This document shows, in pieces, positions 8,063-15,985 of a DNA stretch of 58,312 nt; positions within the stretch are counted from its first letter, which is position 1, and each line of letters starts with the position of its first letter. The stretch comes from a virus. A model generated the notes under the pieces. The model saw nothing but the letters and a program-made list of their open reading frames with translations. It ran no database searches and was not told where the DNA came from. The DNA is taken from IMG/VR virus record IMGVR_UViG_3300017706_001678, positions 1 to 58,312 of that record; one strand, 5' to 3'. A program made the position numbers and the translations under genes.

Positions 8063-9634
8063 GTGTATCAACGTAATGACTATATTATCAATCACAGTGT
8101 AAATGTAAACTTTGAAGATTTGCTAGAGATGACACCCGATCAGTTTAAAGATTGGGTTATTCTTATGAGAAAAACTTTTACTGAGATTTGGGACGATAAA
8201 GGATGTCCCCCAAGGACAGGAAAGTCGATAGAAGACATAATTAAAAAGTGGAACCTACTGGAGACCTTTCCAGTACATACGTATGAGCATACAGACGATC
8301 TGGGGACCTCTCAGGGGGATGTAATTATAAACAAGTCTCGTATTGGATCTGAGGTTGATCAGTTCTTTGAGAACATGTTCAAGACCAGAATCAATTATAC
8401 TGATACAGACAATGGATATTCCATTTATGATCTGGTGTCAGATCCAAATAGACTTGAGCAGGTCTATAAGGGGAGTCTTCGTCATTTTAGGCGAGACTCC
8501 TTTTATGACCATGCAGTTTCTGCATTAAAGAATAACAGAAAAGTTTCTGTAGTCTCTGTTTCTGATTCCAAAGAGTGGTTGAACGCTTTTTTTACTCGAC
8601 CAGAAATGTTCAAAGATACAGATTTTTTCTTGGAAGAAGTGAAACTACGTGATGGTTTAAGTAGTAGTTATAATCAAGTCGAACAATCAGATATCTTACA
8701 ACTAACAAAAGATCAAGTGTTAGAATGTAATGATAGTGGTCAGTTAAAATATAGACACCATTCCACATTTGATATTGAAAATATGCCTAATGATCGAGTA
8801 TATTCGATTCGTATTTATAAAAAGGGTGGTAAAGTTTTTCCGATTGGATTTAAGGCATTCAGAATTGGTTATATTCAACCTGCCGTAAACTTTCCTCCGG
8901 GAACTGCTAAATACTTATATGAGCGATACACCAAACCCGGTCAACATAAAATTAAAATTTACGACCCTTCTGCTGGATGGGGTGGTAGGATTTTGGGTGC
9001 TATGTCTGTTCGGGATAACCGTAATGTTCACTATATCGGTACTGATCCCAATCCTGATAATTTCTTCTCTGATGGAACTTCTCGTTACTCGCGTGCTGCA
9101 CATTTTTATAATTCTAAAACGTACAGAGGAAATTCATTCTTCTCCCACACAAATAGTTACGAGCTTTACCGACTCGGTTCAGAAGAAATAGGCAAAAATA
9201 AAGACTTTCTTAGGCATCGTGGTGACATCGATCTCGTATTTACATCGCCTCCATATTTTAATCGAGAGGCATATAGCGAGGACGAAAATCAATCCTACAA
9301 AAAATATGGCAGTACGTATGAGTCATGGCGAGATGGTTTTCTAAAACCTTCTTTACAAACGTGTTGTGATATGTTAAAATGTGGTGGATATCTCCTGTGG
9401 AATATAGCAGATATTCTAATCAAGGGTAAATATCTTCCTTTAGAAGAAGATTCTAGAAAATTTATAGAACAAAACGGATTAGTTTACGTTGATAAGTTAA
9501 AGATGGCTATGGAGGGAATGCCCGGACAAAACAGAGTTGGTGAAGATGGTAAGCCTAAATGTAAAAATTACTGCATGGTAAAAGGCAAATATTATAAATA
9601 TGAACCGGTATACGTCTTTAGGAAAGAACAATGA
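8063..9634 (+). CDS. DNA methyltransferase (amino-methylating, TSPPY motif)
   Basis: The protein has 523 aa with a GTG start behind AGGAGG. The C-terminal half is a Rossmann methyltransferase: motif I YDPSAGWGGRILGA (about 300-313) binds SAM, and motif IV TSPPY (394-398) is the catalytic loop of N4-cytosine or N6-adenine methyltransferases. CGGYLLWNIAD follows as motif V-like. The N-terminal about 260 residues are not recognised; they may carry target recognition or another activity. No restriction endonuclease is seen beside it, so protection of phage DNA from host restriction, or service as one step of a larger base modification with the upstream PLP enzyme, are the likelier roles (inference). 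The last codons overlap the next gene by 4 bp. Confidence 0.85.
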   Translation: MYQRNDYIINHSVNVNFEDLLEMTPDQFKDWVILMRKTFTEIWDDKGCPPRTGKSIEDIIKKWNLLETFPVHTYEHTDDLGTSQGDVIINKSRIGSEVDQFFENMFKTRINYTDTDNGYSIYDLVSDPNRLEQVYKGSLRHFRRDSFYDHAVSALKNNRKVSVVSVSDSKEWLNAFFTRPEMFKDTDFFLEEVKLRDGLSSSYNQVEQSDILQLTKDQVLECNDSGQLKYRHHSTFDIENMPNDRVYSIRIYKKGGKVFPIGFKAFRIGYIQPAVNFPPGTAKYLYERYTKPGQHKIKIYDPSAGWGGRILGAMSVRDNRNVHYIGTDPNPDNFFSDGTSRYSRAAHFYNSKTYRGNSFFSHTNSYELYRLGSEEIGKNKDFLRHRGDIDLVFTSPPYFNREAYSEDENQSYKKYGSTYESWRDGFLKPSLQTCCDMLKCGGYLLWNIADILIKGKYLPLEEDSRKFIEQNGLVYVDKLKMAMEGMPGQNRVGEDGKPKCKNYCMVKGKYYKYEPVYVFRKEQ

Positions 9635-10359
9635 CTAAACTAGGAACACGAGTAACAAAACAAGCAGAAGAAGTAGCAGAACACGTAGAAACGTGGATTG
9701 ATGGTTATATTGAAAACCTCAAAAATAATGATTATAATCGTAAAAAGAGACTGATTAATCTTCTTAAGACATACAAAATTAAAAAGTCTGATTCTAAGTA
9801 TTTGGCTCAGTGGTTTGCAAATCTAAAGGATGAACTAGGAGAAGCAATTGACCACAAAGATCCAGATCTAGTGGAAGGTTATGATTTTCTTAGTCCAAGC
9901 AAACTAAAGAAACTTCATCAGTTTGTTTCTGAGATCTGTGAAGACTTCACGAAGTATTCTAAGATTACCAAAAAGAGGAAGACTAAGAAACCAGAAGATA
10001 TTGTCAAGACACTTAAGTACATGGAAACTTTTAAGTTTGGTAATTGTGACATTACTTCTTTTGATCCAGTAAAGATTCTAGAATGCAAATCTTTTGTTGC
10101 ATATAACACAAAAACTGGTGACGTATTTTATTACGAGACTGATGATGTGTTTGATGTGAAGGGAACTACTTTACAGAATTTTAATGTGGATAACTCTTTT
10201 GTAAAAAAGGTTGGAAGAACCTCAAATAAACTAATTCCAAAATGTGCAGAAATCGGGAGGGCTTTGGTGAAGTCAGAGTTACTTAACATTAAGACTAAAT
10301 CTAGAGAAGCCACCGGTAGGTTTAATAATACCACTGTATTAGTTAGGGTCCTGTCATGA
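9631..10359 (+). CDS. Hypothetical protein, Lys-rich helical N-terminus
   Basis: I do not recognise this 242-aa protein. The first about 130 residues are charged and predicted helical, with KKRKTKKPED as a basic hinge. The C-terminal about 110 residues look like a mixed alpha/beta domain (SFVAYNTKTGDVFYYE, then TLQNFNVDNSFVKKVGR, ending in TGRFNNTTVLVRV). There is no signal peptide, membrane segment or catalytic motif. It is coupled on both sides by ATGA overlaps inside the gp46-gp45 interval, so it is expressed with replication and recombination genes. Confidence 0.8.
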   Translation: MTKLGTRVTKQAEEVAEHVETWIDGYIENLKNNDYNRKKRLINLLKTYKIKKSDSKYLAQWFANLKDELGEAIDHKDPDLVEGYDFLSPSKLKKLHQFVSEICEDFTKYSKITKKRKTKKPEDIVKTLKYMETFKFGNCDITSFDPVKILECKSFVAYNTKTGDVFYYETDDVFDVKGTTLQNFNVDNSFVKKVGRTSNKLIPKCAEIGRALVKSELLNIKTKSREATGRFNNTTVLVRVLS

Positions 10360-10670
10360 AAATTAGAGACTTTAATTTTCGTGGAGATTTTAGATTAAAT
10401 CATCCATCGGGTAATTCGATTTCATATGAAAAAGGTGATGTTGTTTATCACGAAAGCAAGGCATATATTGCATCCAAAAGAATTTCTGGATCTTCTCCTA
10501 GTTTAGGAGAAAGGGTTGGTTGGATGTCGTTGTCAGATAGATCTGTTCTATATGAATCTAATACTGTGCCTTTCTATGCTAAAATTGGAGACGAGTGGTT
10601 TGATACAAGTAATGGAATTTTATACAAAAGAATAGAAAGTAATTCTGTTCAAATATGGGTTGAACTATGA
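10356..10670 (+). CDS. Small protein with CBM5/12-like and GDxWF fibre-type modules
   Basis: The protein has 104 aa. Residues about 24-57 (YEKGDVVYHESKAYIASKRI, then a Gly/Pro segment, then W) follow the pattern of small chitin/cellulose-binding CBM5/12 domains. Residues about 76-104 (IGDEWFDTSNGILYKRIE, then IWVEL) match a module that also ends several fibre proteins elsewhere in this window. A virion or surface role would be usual for such modules, yet the gene sits among replication genes, 4 bp overlapped with each neighbour. Whether it is structural is unknown. Confidence 0.75.
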   Translation: MKIRDFNFRGDFRLNHPSGNSISYEKGDVVYHESKAYIASKRISGSSPSLGERVGWMSLSDRSVLYESNTVPFYAKIGDEWFDTSNGILYKRIESNSVQIWVEL

Positions 10671-10861
10671 AGAAGAAAAATAAAAGATTTTTTGAAGACA
10701 AGACACATAAAAAGGCAACTAGATCTACGGAAAGGAAAGAGAGCAAATCTCGAAGACACCAGACCAAGGATATTTTACACGATTTGTCCAGCAGAAGTCT
10801 TGACAAAGATCGAGTATATGATATGATGGATGAACTAGAAGATACAGAATGGAGCAACTAA
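10667..10861 (+). CDS. Small basic hypothetical protein upstream of gp45
   Basis: The protein has 64 aa. A strongly basic N-terminal half (MKKKNKRFF, then KKATRSTERKESKSRRH) is followed by an acidic helical C-terminal half (DMMDELEDTEW). Its place directly before gp45 is that of rpbA in T4, but it is half the length and I see no similarity to RpbA. It overlaps the preceding gene by 4 bp, and its TAA overlaps the gp45 ATG by 1 bp. Nucleic-acid or RNA polymerase binding is possible from charge only. Confidence 0.65.
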   Translation: MKKKNKRFFEDKTHKKATRSTERKESKSRRHQTKDILHDLSSRSLDKDRVYDMMDELEDTEWSN

Positions 10862-11568
10862 TGCATATTTCTAGAGAAACACTTTCGATTCTCAAAAACT
10901 TTAGGGATCTGAATTCTAACATTCTAATCAGTCCCGGTAATGTGATTAAAACACTGACTGGTGCAAAGAATGTTATGTCAACTGCAGTCGTACATGAAGA
11001 TTTTCCTGTTGAATTTGGTATTTGGGATCTCACCAGTTTTCTTGGTACGGTTTCGCTTTTCGATGATCCTGATTTTGATTTTCATGAGAAGTTTGTGACC
11101 ATCACGAATGGTAAGTCATCTAAGGTCAAATACTTTTACTCAGAACCAACTCTTCTTACAGTACCAACTAAAGATGTTGTTATGCCTAGTACTGTTGTTT
11201 CACTAACCCTAGACGAATCTGCGTTTAGTGAACTCAAGAAGGCTGGATCTGTTCTGGGACTTACTGACTTGACAATTAAGTCTGATGGTTCCGATGTATC
11301 GGCTACTCTTTATGACAAGAGTAATGCTGGTAGCAATACCTATTCAATCTCTATTGATAATGTCGAGTTCGAAGATGGTGCAGTATTCAACTTCGATTTC
11401 AATATCGACAATCTTCGTTTTATTCCCGGTTCATATACGGTGAATATTGCAGAAAAAATTGTCAGTGAATTCGTAAATGCTGATGGTATTGATTTGACAT
11501 ATTGGGTTGCTCTAGAGGCAACTAGTTCATATACAATGGAAACTGTAACCACCGGAGCATCTGTCTGA
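10861..11568 (+). CDS. 45: Sliding clamp gp45
   Basis: I chose the ATG at 10861 over 10849 because the resulting N-terminus, MHISRETLSILKNF, lines up with T4 gp45 (MKLSKDTTALLKNF). The length is 235 aa (T4 228). The fold has two clamp domains, including FNFDFNIDNLRFIPGSYTV near the C-terminus, which matches the T4 NFIINMANMKMQPGNY element. The trimeric ring tethers gp43 to DNA and also activates late transcription with gp55. It begins the conserved order 45-44-(GroES-like)-62-regA. Confidence 0.95.
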   Translation: MHISRETLSILKNFRDLNSNILISPGNVIKTLTGAKNVMSTAVVHEDFPVEFGIWDLTSFLGTVSLFDDPDFDFHEKFVTITNGKSSKVKYFYSEPTLLTVPTKDVVMPSTVVSLTLDESAFSELKKAGSVLGLTDLTIKSDGSDVSATLYDKSNAGSNTYSISIDNVEFEDGAVFNFDFNIDNLRFIPGSYTVNIAEKIVSEFVNADGIDLTYWVALEATSSYTMETVTTGASV

Positions 11569-12497
11569 TGGACCTATTTGTAGAGAAGTATCGACCAAAA
11601 ACAATCGAAGAGTGTATTCTACCAAGTGACCTGAAAAATACTTTTCGGGAGATGGTAAAGAGTGGAGTTGCACAGAATATTTTGCTGTGTGGCTCTGCTG
11701 GTACTGGTAAAACCAGTGTAGCACGAGCACTTTGTAACGATTTAAATGCAGAGTATATTTTGATTAATTGCTCTGAAGATAGAAACATCGACACACTTCG
11801 TGTGAAGATTCGTGATTTTGCGAGTACGGTTTCATTGAATGGAAACCAAAAGGTCGTAATTCTAGATGAGTTTGATTACTCAAATGCAAACTCAATTCAA
11901 CCTGCTCTTCGTGGTGCAATTGAAGAGTTTGCAGGTAATTGTAGATTTCTCTTAACCTGCAACTACAAGAATCGAATTATCGCACCTATCCACTCTCGAT
12001 GTACAAACATTGAGTTTAGTATTCCATCGACAGAAAAACCTTTCCTTGCAAAGGCTATGATGGAACGAATCCAGTTTATTCTTGAATCTGAGTCAATTCC
12101 ATTCGATAATGGAGTGCTGGTAAAATTGATCATGAAGTATTTCCCTGACATTAGGAGAATGCTAAATGAGATTCAGAGATATTCTGTGTCTGGTCAGATT
12201 GATGTTGGTATTCTTTCTAACTTCGAGAATATCAAGATCCAAGATCTTGTAGATGCAATGAAAGACAAGAACTTTACGGATGCTAGGAAATGGATTGTTT
12301 CTAATCTAGACAATTCTCCTCCCGAAATGTTCCGTAAAATTTATGATACTATGTATCAGAGTCTAGACAAGAACTCTGTTCCAGAAGCAATTCTTATTAT
12401 TGCTGAGTATCAGTACAAGGCTGCTTTTGTTGCAGATCAAGAAATTAATTTTGTTGCGTGTGTTGTCGAACTTATGATGAGGTGTGAATTCAAATGA
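11568..12497 (+). CDS. 44: Clamp loader large subunit gp44 (AAA+ ATPase)
   Basis: The protein has 309 aa (T4 319). It begins VEKYRPKTIEECILP, the standard RFC/gp44 opening. Walker A is GSAGTGKT (42-49) and Walker B VVILDEFD (96-103). The SRC arginine-finger motif occurs in IHSRCTNIEF. With gp62 it loads gp45 on primer-template junctions in an ATP-dependent way. The ATG overlaps the gp45 stop by 1 bp. In T4 gp62 follows directly; here a GroES-like gene is inserted between them. Confidence 0.95.
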   Translation: MDLFVEKYRPKTIEECILPSDLKNTFREMVKSGVAQNILLCGSAGTGKTSVARALCNDLNAEYILINCSEDRNIDTLRVKIRDFASTVSLNGNQKVVILDEFDYSNANSIQPALRGAIEEFAGNCRFLLTCNYKNRIIAPIHSRCTNIEFSIPSTEKPFLAKAMMERIQFILESESIPFDNGVLVKLIMKYFPDIRRMLNEIQRYSVSGQIDVGILSNFENIKIQDLVDAMKDKNFTDARKWIVSNLDNSPPEMFRKIYDTMYQSLDKNSVPEAILIIAEYQYKAAFVADQEINFVACVVELMMRCEFK

Positions 12498-12784
12498 AAG
12501 ATTTAAAAGCGTTGGGTATTAATGTTGTAGTCAAAACTGATCTGCAGCGACATGAGTTTACTAATGATCAAGGTATCATTTACAGAGAAAGTCAATTAGA
12601 CGGTGCAAATGCCAACGTCTGGAGTGAAGTTCATTCTGTGGGTCCAGATGTTATACTAGACATCTCTGAGGGTGATTGGGTTTGTTGGAGACTGGATTCT
12701 GCTGTTGGACATTATATAGTAGATGACATTCCATATGATCTAATTCCCTTTACCGAACTACTTATTGCACGGAATCCTGACTGA
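12494..12784 (+). CDS. GroES/gp31-like co-chaperonin candidate
   Basis: The protein has 96 aa, the size of GroES (97). The pattern fits the Cpn10 barrel: opening strand NVVVKTDLQR, a polar loop FTNDQGIIYRES where the mobile loop would be, then SVGPDVILDISEGDWVCW, matching the family V-G-x-G-x-(5)-V-x-x-G-D-x-V-x-(F/Y) core, and a final strand DLIPFTELLIA, matching the EDILAI end. T4 gp31 replaces GroES for capsid folding. Here the gene overlaps gp44 by 4 bp and gp62 by 1 bp, an odd place for a chaperonin. An alternative is a GroES-fold protein with another role. Confidence 0.65.
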   Translation: MKDLKALGINVVVKTDLQRHEFTNDQGIIYRESQLDGANANVWSEVHSVGPDVILDISEGDWVCWRLDSAVGHYIVDDIPYDLIPFTELLIARNPD

Positions 12785-13173
12785 TGCAACTGAAAGATTT
12801 TCTCAAATCAATCAATGATACAAAGGAGAATATTATAGACGCTGACAGTAATTGTGAGCGTCTATACCCTCCATTTATTGTGAATAGATGTTTGTCATAT
12901 TTCACTGACACCATTCTATACAGCAATGAAATGAATATAAATCATCAGATTGACCATAAAATGCAGTATGACTACTACATTAACTCTGTACGAAAGCGTA
13001 AGCGATTTAGTCGCTGGCTTAAAAACGAGTCTACTGACGATCTAGATCTGATTAAGTTTCACTATAAGTATTCCGATATCAAAGCAAAGGAAGCACTTAG
13101 CATTCTTGGATCTGAAGGAGTACAGAAGATCCGAGACATGTATGGAAAGTCCGTTAAGACACCAAAAACCTAA
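12784..13173 (+). CDS. 62: Clamp loader small subunit gp62
   Basis: The protein has 129 aa, shorter than T4 gp62 (187). It was identified by position between gp44 and regA and by sequence: MQLKDFLKSINDTKENI, then YPPFIVNRCLSYFTDTI (about 28-44), the hallmark of marine gp62 proteins. A basic patch VRKRKRFSRW follows. It bridges gp44 subunits in the clamp loader. The C-terminal shortening is shared with marine relatives as far as I recall. The stop codon TAA at 13171-13173 forms part of a late promoter motif. Confidence 0.88.
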   Translation: MQLKDFLKSINDTKENIIDADSNCERLYPPFIVNRCLSYFTDTILYSNEMNINHQIDHKMQYDYYINSVRKRKRFSRWLKNESTDDLDLIKFHYKYSDIKAKEALSILGSEGVQKIRDMYGKSVKTPKT

Positions 13174-13176
13174 ATA
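13169..13176 (+). promoter_or_regulatory. Late promoter motif CCTAAATA before regA
   Basis: The octamer CCTAAATA includes the gp62 stop codon. It lies 32 nt before the regA ATG, giving a leader of roughly 27 nt. The same octamer recurs at 51343-51350 before another late gene. Confidence 0.5.
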
Positions 13177-13208
13177 TATGAGCCTAATACTTATAGGGAC
13201 TCATAGTT

Positions 13209-13607
13209 ATGGAAGAAAATGATGTATTTGATGGACTTGGGGTTGAGATTGAATTAAAGTCACCTGAAGACTTCCTTAAAATTAGAGAGACGCTTACTCG
13301 AATAGGGGTCTCGTCTAGAAAAGAAAAGAAGTTATATCAATCTTGTCATATATTACACAAGAGAGGTAAATATGCTATTTTACACTTCAAAGAGTTTTTT
13401 ATTCTGGATGGATTAGAAAGCGATATATCAGAAAGTGATATAGGAAGAAGAAATAAAATATGTAAATTACTTGAAGAGTGGGGATTAGTTGTTATACTAG
13501 ATGACGATATAGAGCCAATGGCTAGTATGGCTCAAATTAAAATAATTCCTCATAAACAAAAGGAGGAATGGGAATTAGTTCCTAAATATCATATAGGAAG
13601 AAGGTAA
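13209..13607 (+). CDS. regA: RegA translational repressor
   Basis: The protein has 132 aa (T4 122), with an N-terminal extension of about 10 residues. The core is close to T4 RegA: SPEDFLKIRETLTRIGVSS, then LYQSCHILHKRGKY, LHFKEFF and the C-terminal LVPKYHIGRR. RegA binds ribosome-binding regions of early mRNAs and blocks translation, including its own. It follows gp62 as in T4, but in T4 the next gene is gp43; here about 23.7 kb of sugar and fibre genes intervene. Confidence 0.95.
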   Translation: MEENDVFDGLGVEIELKSPEDFLKIRETLTRIGVSSRKEKKLYQSCHILHKRGKYAILHFKEFFILDGLESDISESDIGRRNKICKLLEEWGLVVILDDDIEPMASMAQIKIIPHKQKEEWELVPKYHIGRR

Positions 13608-13613
13608 TTTATC

Positions 13614-14330
13614 ATGAAACTTATTGTGAAAATGGCGACTCGAAGTCGTCCCGAAAAATTTAAAACTGTACTCCAGCAATATATCGATTTTCTATCTGGA
13701 GAAAACGAAGTTCGTTTTGTTATATCATGTGATCTCGATGACGAGACAATGAACACCGATGAGATGCGGGAATGGTTCAAAGAAACACAGAAGTCGGTGG
13801 ATCTTGTATATCGTTACGGTCATTCAAAAACTAAAGTAGAAGCATGTAATGCAGATCTGGAGGACGAAGAGGGCGACGTATTGCTTGTCGTGTCTGACGA
13901 TATGATTCCTGCTGCAATGAATTATGATTCAATTATTGCACAAGGATTCACTGAAGTTTTTCCTAATTACGATGGTGCAATTAAATTCAACGACGGGCTT
14001 CGTAATGACGCTTTGATGACACTACCATGTCTTGGTTGGAAGTTATACAAGGCAATTGGACATTGTTACCACCCGGATTACACATCTCTTTATTGTGATG
14101 ATGAACAAACTAGACTTTGTGGTATGTTGGGTAAACTTGCAGTATGTGAGATGATCATTGCAAGACATGAGTGGATTCCCGGTGATCATGAAAATGCAGA
14201 CGATCTACACAAAAGAAATGAATCTTACTATGGTGTAGATGGTGAAGTTTTCAAGCGAAGAGCCGAAAACAATTTTGATGTTGATGAAGTCAGAGAACGT
14301 TTGGGACTACCAGTTCCAGCTAAGTCTTGA
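13614..14330 (+). CDS. GT-A type glycosyltransferase-like protein
   Basis: The protein has 238 aa. The N-terminal KMATRSRPEKF, then FVISCDLDDETM, and LLVVSDDMIPA with a DD metal/nucleotide-sugar motif at 95-96 fit a GT-A glycosyltransferase fold. The donor and acceptor are unknown. It is the first gene after regA, 6 nt downstream, and opens the sugar cassette, so it may be read from the regA promoter. There is no membrane segment. Confidence 0.75.
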   Translation: MKLIVKMATRSRPEKFKTVLQQYIDFLSGENEVRFVISCDLDDETMNTDEMREWFKETQKSVDLVYRYGHSKTKVEACNADLEDEEGDVLLVVSDDMIPAAMNYDSIIAQGFTEVFPNYDGAIKFNDGLRNDALMTLPCLGWKLYKAIGHCYHPDYTSLYCDDEQTRLCGMLGKLAVCEMIIARHEWIPGDHENADDLHKRNESYYGVDGEVFKRRAENNFDVDEVRERLGLPVPAKS

Positions 14331-14352
14331 TTTACTATATTATTGGTTAGTG

Positions 14353-15042
14353 ATGAAAATTTTAATCATACAGCCGGGTAGACTCGGTGATATTCTTATA
14401 TGTTTGCCGATTGCTAAGTTCTATAAAGATCTTGGTCATGAGATTTACTGGCCTGTTCTTTCTGAATACTCAGATACATTTAACAATATAGATTACGTTG
14501 AACCAATTGAAATTTTTTCTGGTATAGGTAATTGTGTTTCTGAGTGCTATAAAATGACTGGTGATTATGATAAGGTAATAGATTTAAGTTTTGGATTTCC
14601 GGGAAGTCAAGTAAATAGTTATCATATGAATACTGAATATGCTTCTAATTTTGTAGAAGCAAAATATAAATTATCTTCTGTTCCATATGAGAACAGATGG
14701 AATTTATCATTTACTAGAAACTTAGAGAAAGAAAATTCATTATTTAAATTAAAGGTAAGTGAAACACCATATACCCTAGTACATGATACTGGTTCTTCGG
14801 GTAGGTTGATAACTTTTAATGATCCTCACATTGTAGTTCAGCCTATTTCTGGTTATAATATATTTGATTGGTATAAAGTAGCAAATGAATCAAGTGAAAT
14901 TTACTGCATAGATAGTTCCTTTTGTCATTTCATAGAAACAGTAAAAGAATTTAAAGACAAGAAGAAATACTTTGTGGATGTTAGAAACAATATACCGTGG
15001 ACTAAAACTATATGGAAGAATAATTGGAATATTATAAAATGA
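14353..15042 (+). CDS. Family 9-like glycosyltransferase (heptosyltransferase-type)
   Basis: The protein has 229 aa from the ATG at 14353, chosen because it gives the typical opening MKILIIQPGRLGDILICLPI of LPS heptosyltransferases (ADP-heptose-LPS, GT9, GT-B fold). The family normally has about 320-350 residues, so the second Rossmann domain is reduced. The C-terminal part still shows an IYCIDSSFCHFIETV segment, resembling the D-S-x-x-x-H-x-A donor-site element. Likely role: transfer of a sugar to a lipid A-core-like or virion glycan (inference). Confidence 0.75.
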   Translation: MKILIIQPGRLGDILICLPIAKFYKDLGHEIYWPVLSEYSDTFNNIDYVEPIEIFSGIGNCVSECYKMTGDYDKVIDLSFGFPGSQVNSYHMNTEYASNFVEAKYKLSSVPYENRWNLSFTRNLEKENSLFKLKVSETPYTLVHDTGSSGRLITFNDPHIVVQPISGYNIFDWYKVANESSEIYCIDSSFCHFIETVKEFKDKKKYFVDVRNNIPWTKTIWKNNWNIIK

Positions 15043-15539
15043 CAATTGAAACAATAGAATTTAAAAATAAACTATATCCAAAATTTCAGAGTGAGGGTAA
15101 TGCATCTAAATTTGCAATACCTTTTGCTCAACATGTATGTCGAGGAATCGGGGTAGATATAGGGTGTGCTAAAAAGGAATGGGCATTTCCCGGATCTAAT
15201 CTAGTTGATCCCGCTATTAATGAATATAATGCTTCTAATTTTCCGTATGAAAATTTAGATTATATTTTTTCTTCTCATTGCTTAGAGCATATTCCATCGT
15301 GGGTTGACACAATGGAATATTGGTTTAGTAAATTGAAAGGTGGTGGAGTTTTATTTTTATACTTACCCGACTATAGTCAGGAATATTGGAGACCGTGGAA
15401 TAATAAAAAACATTTAAATATATTCACTTCTGATATAATTTATGATTATATGAAAGACAATGGTTATTGTAATATATTTAAATCTGGTGTTGATTTAAAT
15501 AATAGTTTTATGGTTTTTGGTGAAAAGGAAAATAAATGA
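15039..15539 (+). CDS. SAM-dependent methyltransferase (class I)
   Basis: The protein has 166 aa from the ATG at 15039, which overlaps the upstream TGA. Motif I GVDIGCAKKEW (about 33-43) and LDYIFSSHCLEHIPSW (D-x-h-x-(4)-C/V-L-E-H) are the signature of Methyltransf_11-like enzymes; GGGVLFLYLPDY follows. In a sugar cassette it probably methylates a sugar or a precursor. It is coupled by 4-bp overlaps on both sides. Confidence 0.82.
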   Translation: MTIETIEFKNKLYPKFQSEGNASKFAIPFAQHVCRGIGVDIGCAKKEWAFPGSNLVDPAINEYNASNFPYENLDYIFSSHCLEHIPSWVDTMEYWFSKLKGGGVLFLYLPDYSQEYWRPWNNKKHLNIFTSDIIYDYMKDNGYCNIFKSGVDLNNSFMVFGEKENK

Positions 15540-15985
15540 GTTTTTCTGATTTAAAAAGTAGAGTTGTTTGGACCAATGGGTGTTTTGATATTTTGCATCG
15601 TGGTCATATTGAAATGTTTAAAGGATGCTTTGAACTTGCTGGTCCCGAAGGTGTGGTTGTTGTTGGTGTAGATTCTGATGAAAGAGTAAAATCTTTGAAG
15701 GGAAATGACAGACCCTTTAATACTATTGGAGATAGAGTAGAAATATTAAGGGCATTGAAACTGATTGATGTTGTTGATGTGTTTTCTACTGATGAAGAAC
15801 TTAAGGGATTGATTAGTGAAGTACATAAACCAGATATTATGGTAGTAGGAGAAGAATATAAACACCAGACAGTCATTGGATCTGAATTTGTGGATGAGGT
15901 TAGTTTCTTTCCTAGACTTGGTAAATATTCAACAACTGATATTTTAGAATATCAAGGAGTAATAAATGAAAATTCTAAAAGGTAA
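15536..15985 (+). CDS. Cytidylyl/adenylyltransferase (HldE C-domain / GCT-like)
   Basis: The protein has 149 aa. It shows WTNGCFDILHRGHIEMF with the nucleotidyltransferase HxGH motif (HRGH at 21-24), GVDSDERVKSLKG, and DRVEILRALK, with the final KYSTTDILE replacing the family's R-S-(S/T)-T-x-I. These features are shared by ADP-heptose synthase (RfaE/HldE domain II) and glycerol-3-phosphate cytidylyltransferase. It activates a phosphorylated sugar or polyol with ATP or CTP. Together with the GT9-like gene, an ADP-heptose-type donor is plausible (inference). Confidence 0.85.
   Translation: MSFSDLKSRVVWTNGCFDILHRGHIEMFKGCFELAGPEGVVVVGVDSDERVKSLKGNDRPFNTIGDRVEILRALKLIDVVDVFSTDEELKGLISEVHKPDIMVVGEEYKHQTVIGSEFVDEVSFFPRLGKYSTTDILEYQGVINENSKR

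Noticed and set aside
13184-13200. TAATACTTATAGGGAC resembles a T7-type RNA polymerase promoter
   Set aside because: The central CGACTCAC part of the T7 consensus is missing, no phage RNA polymerase gene is seen, and a late octamer nearby explains regA expression better.
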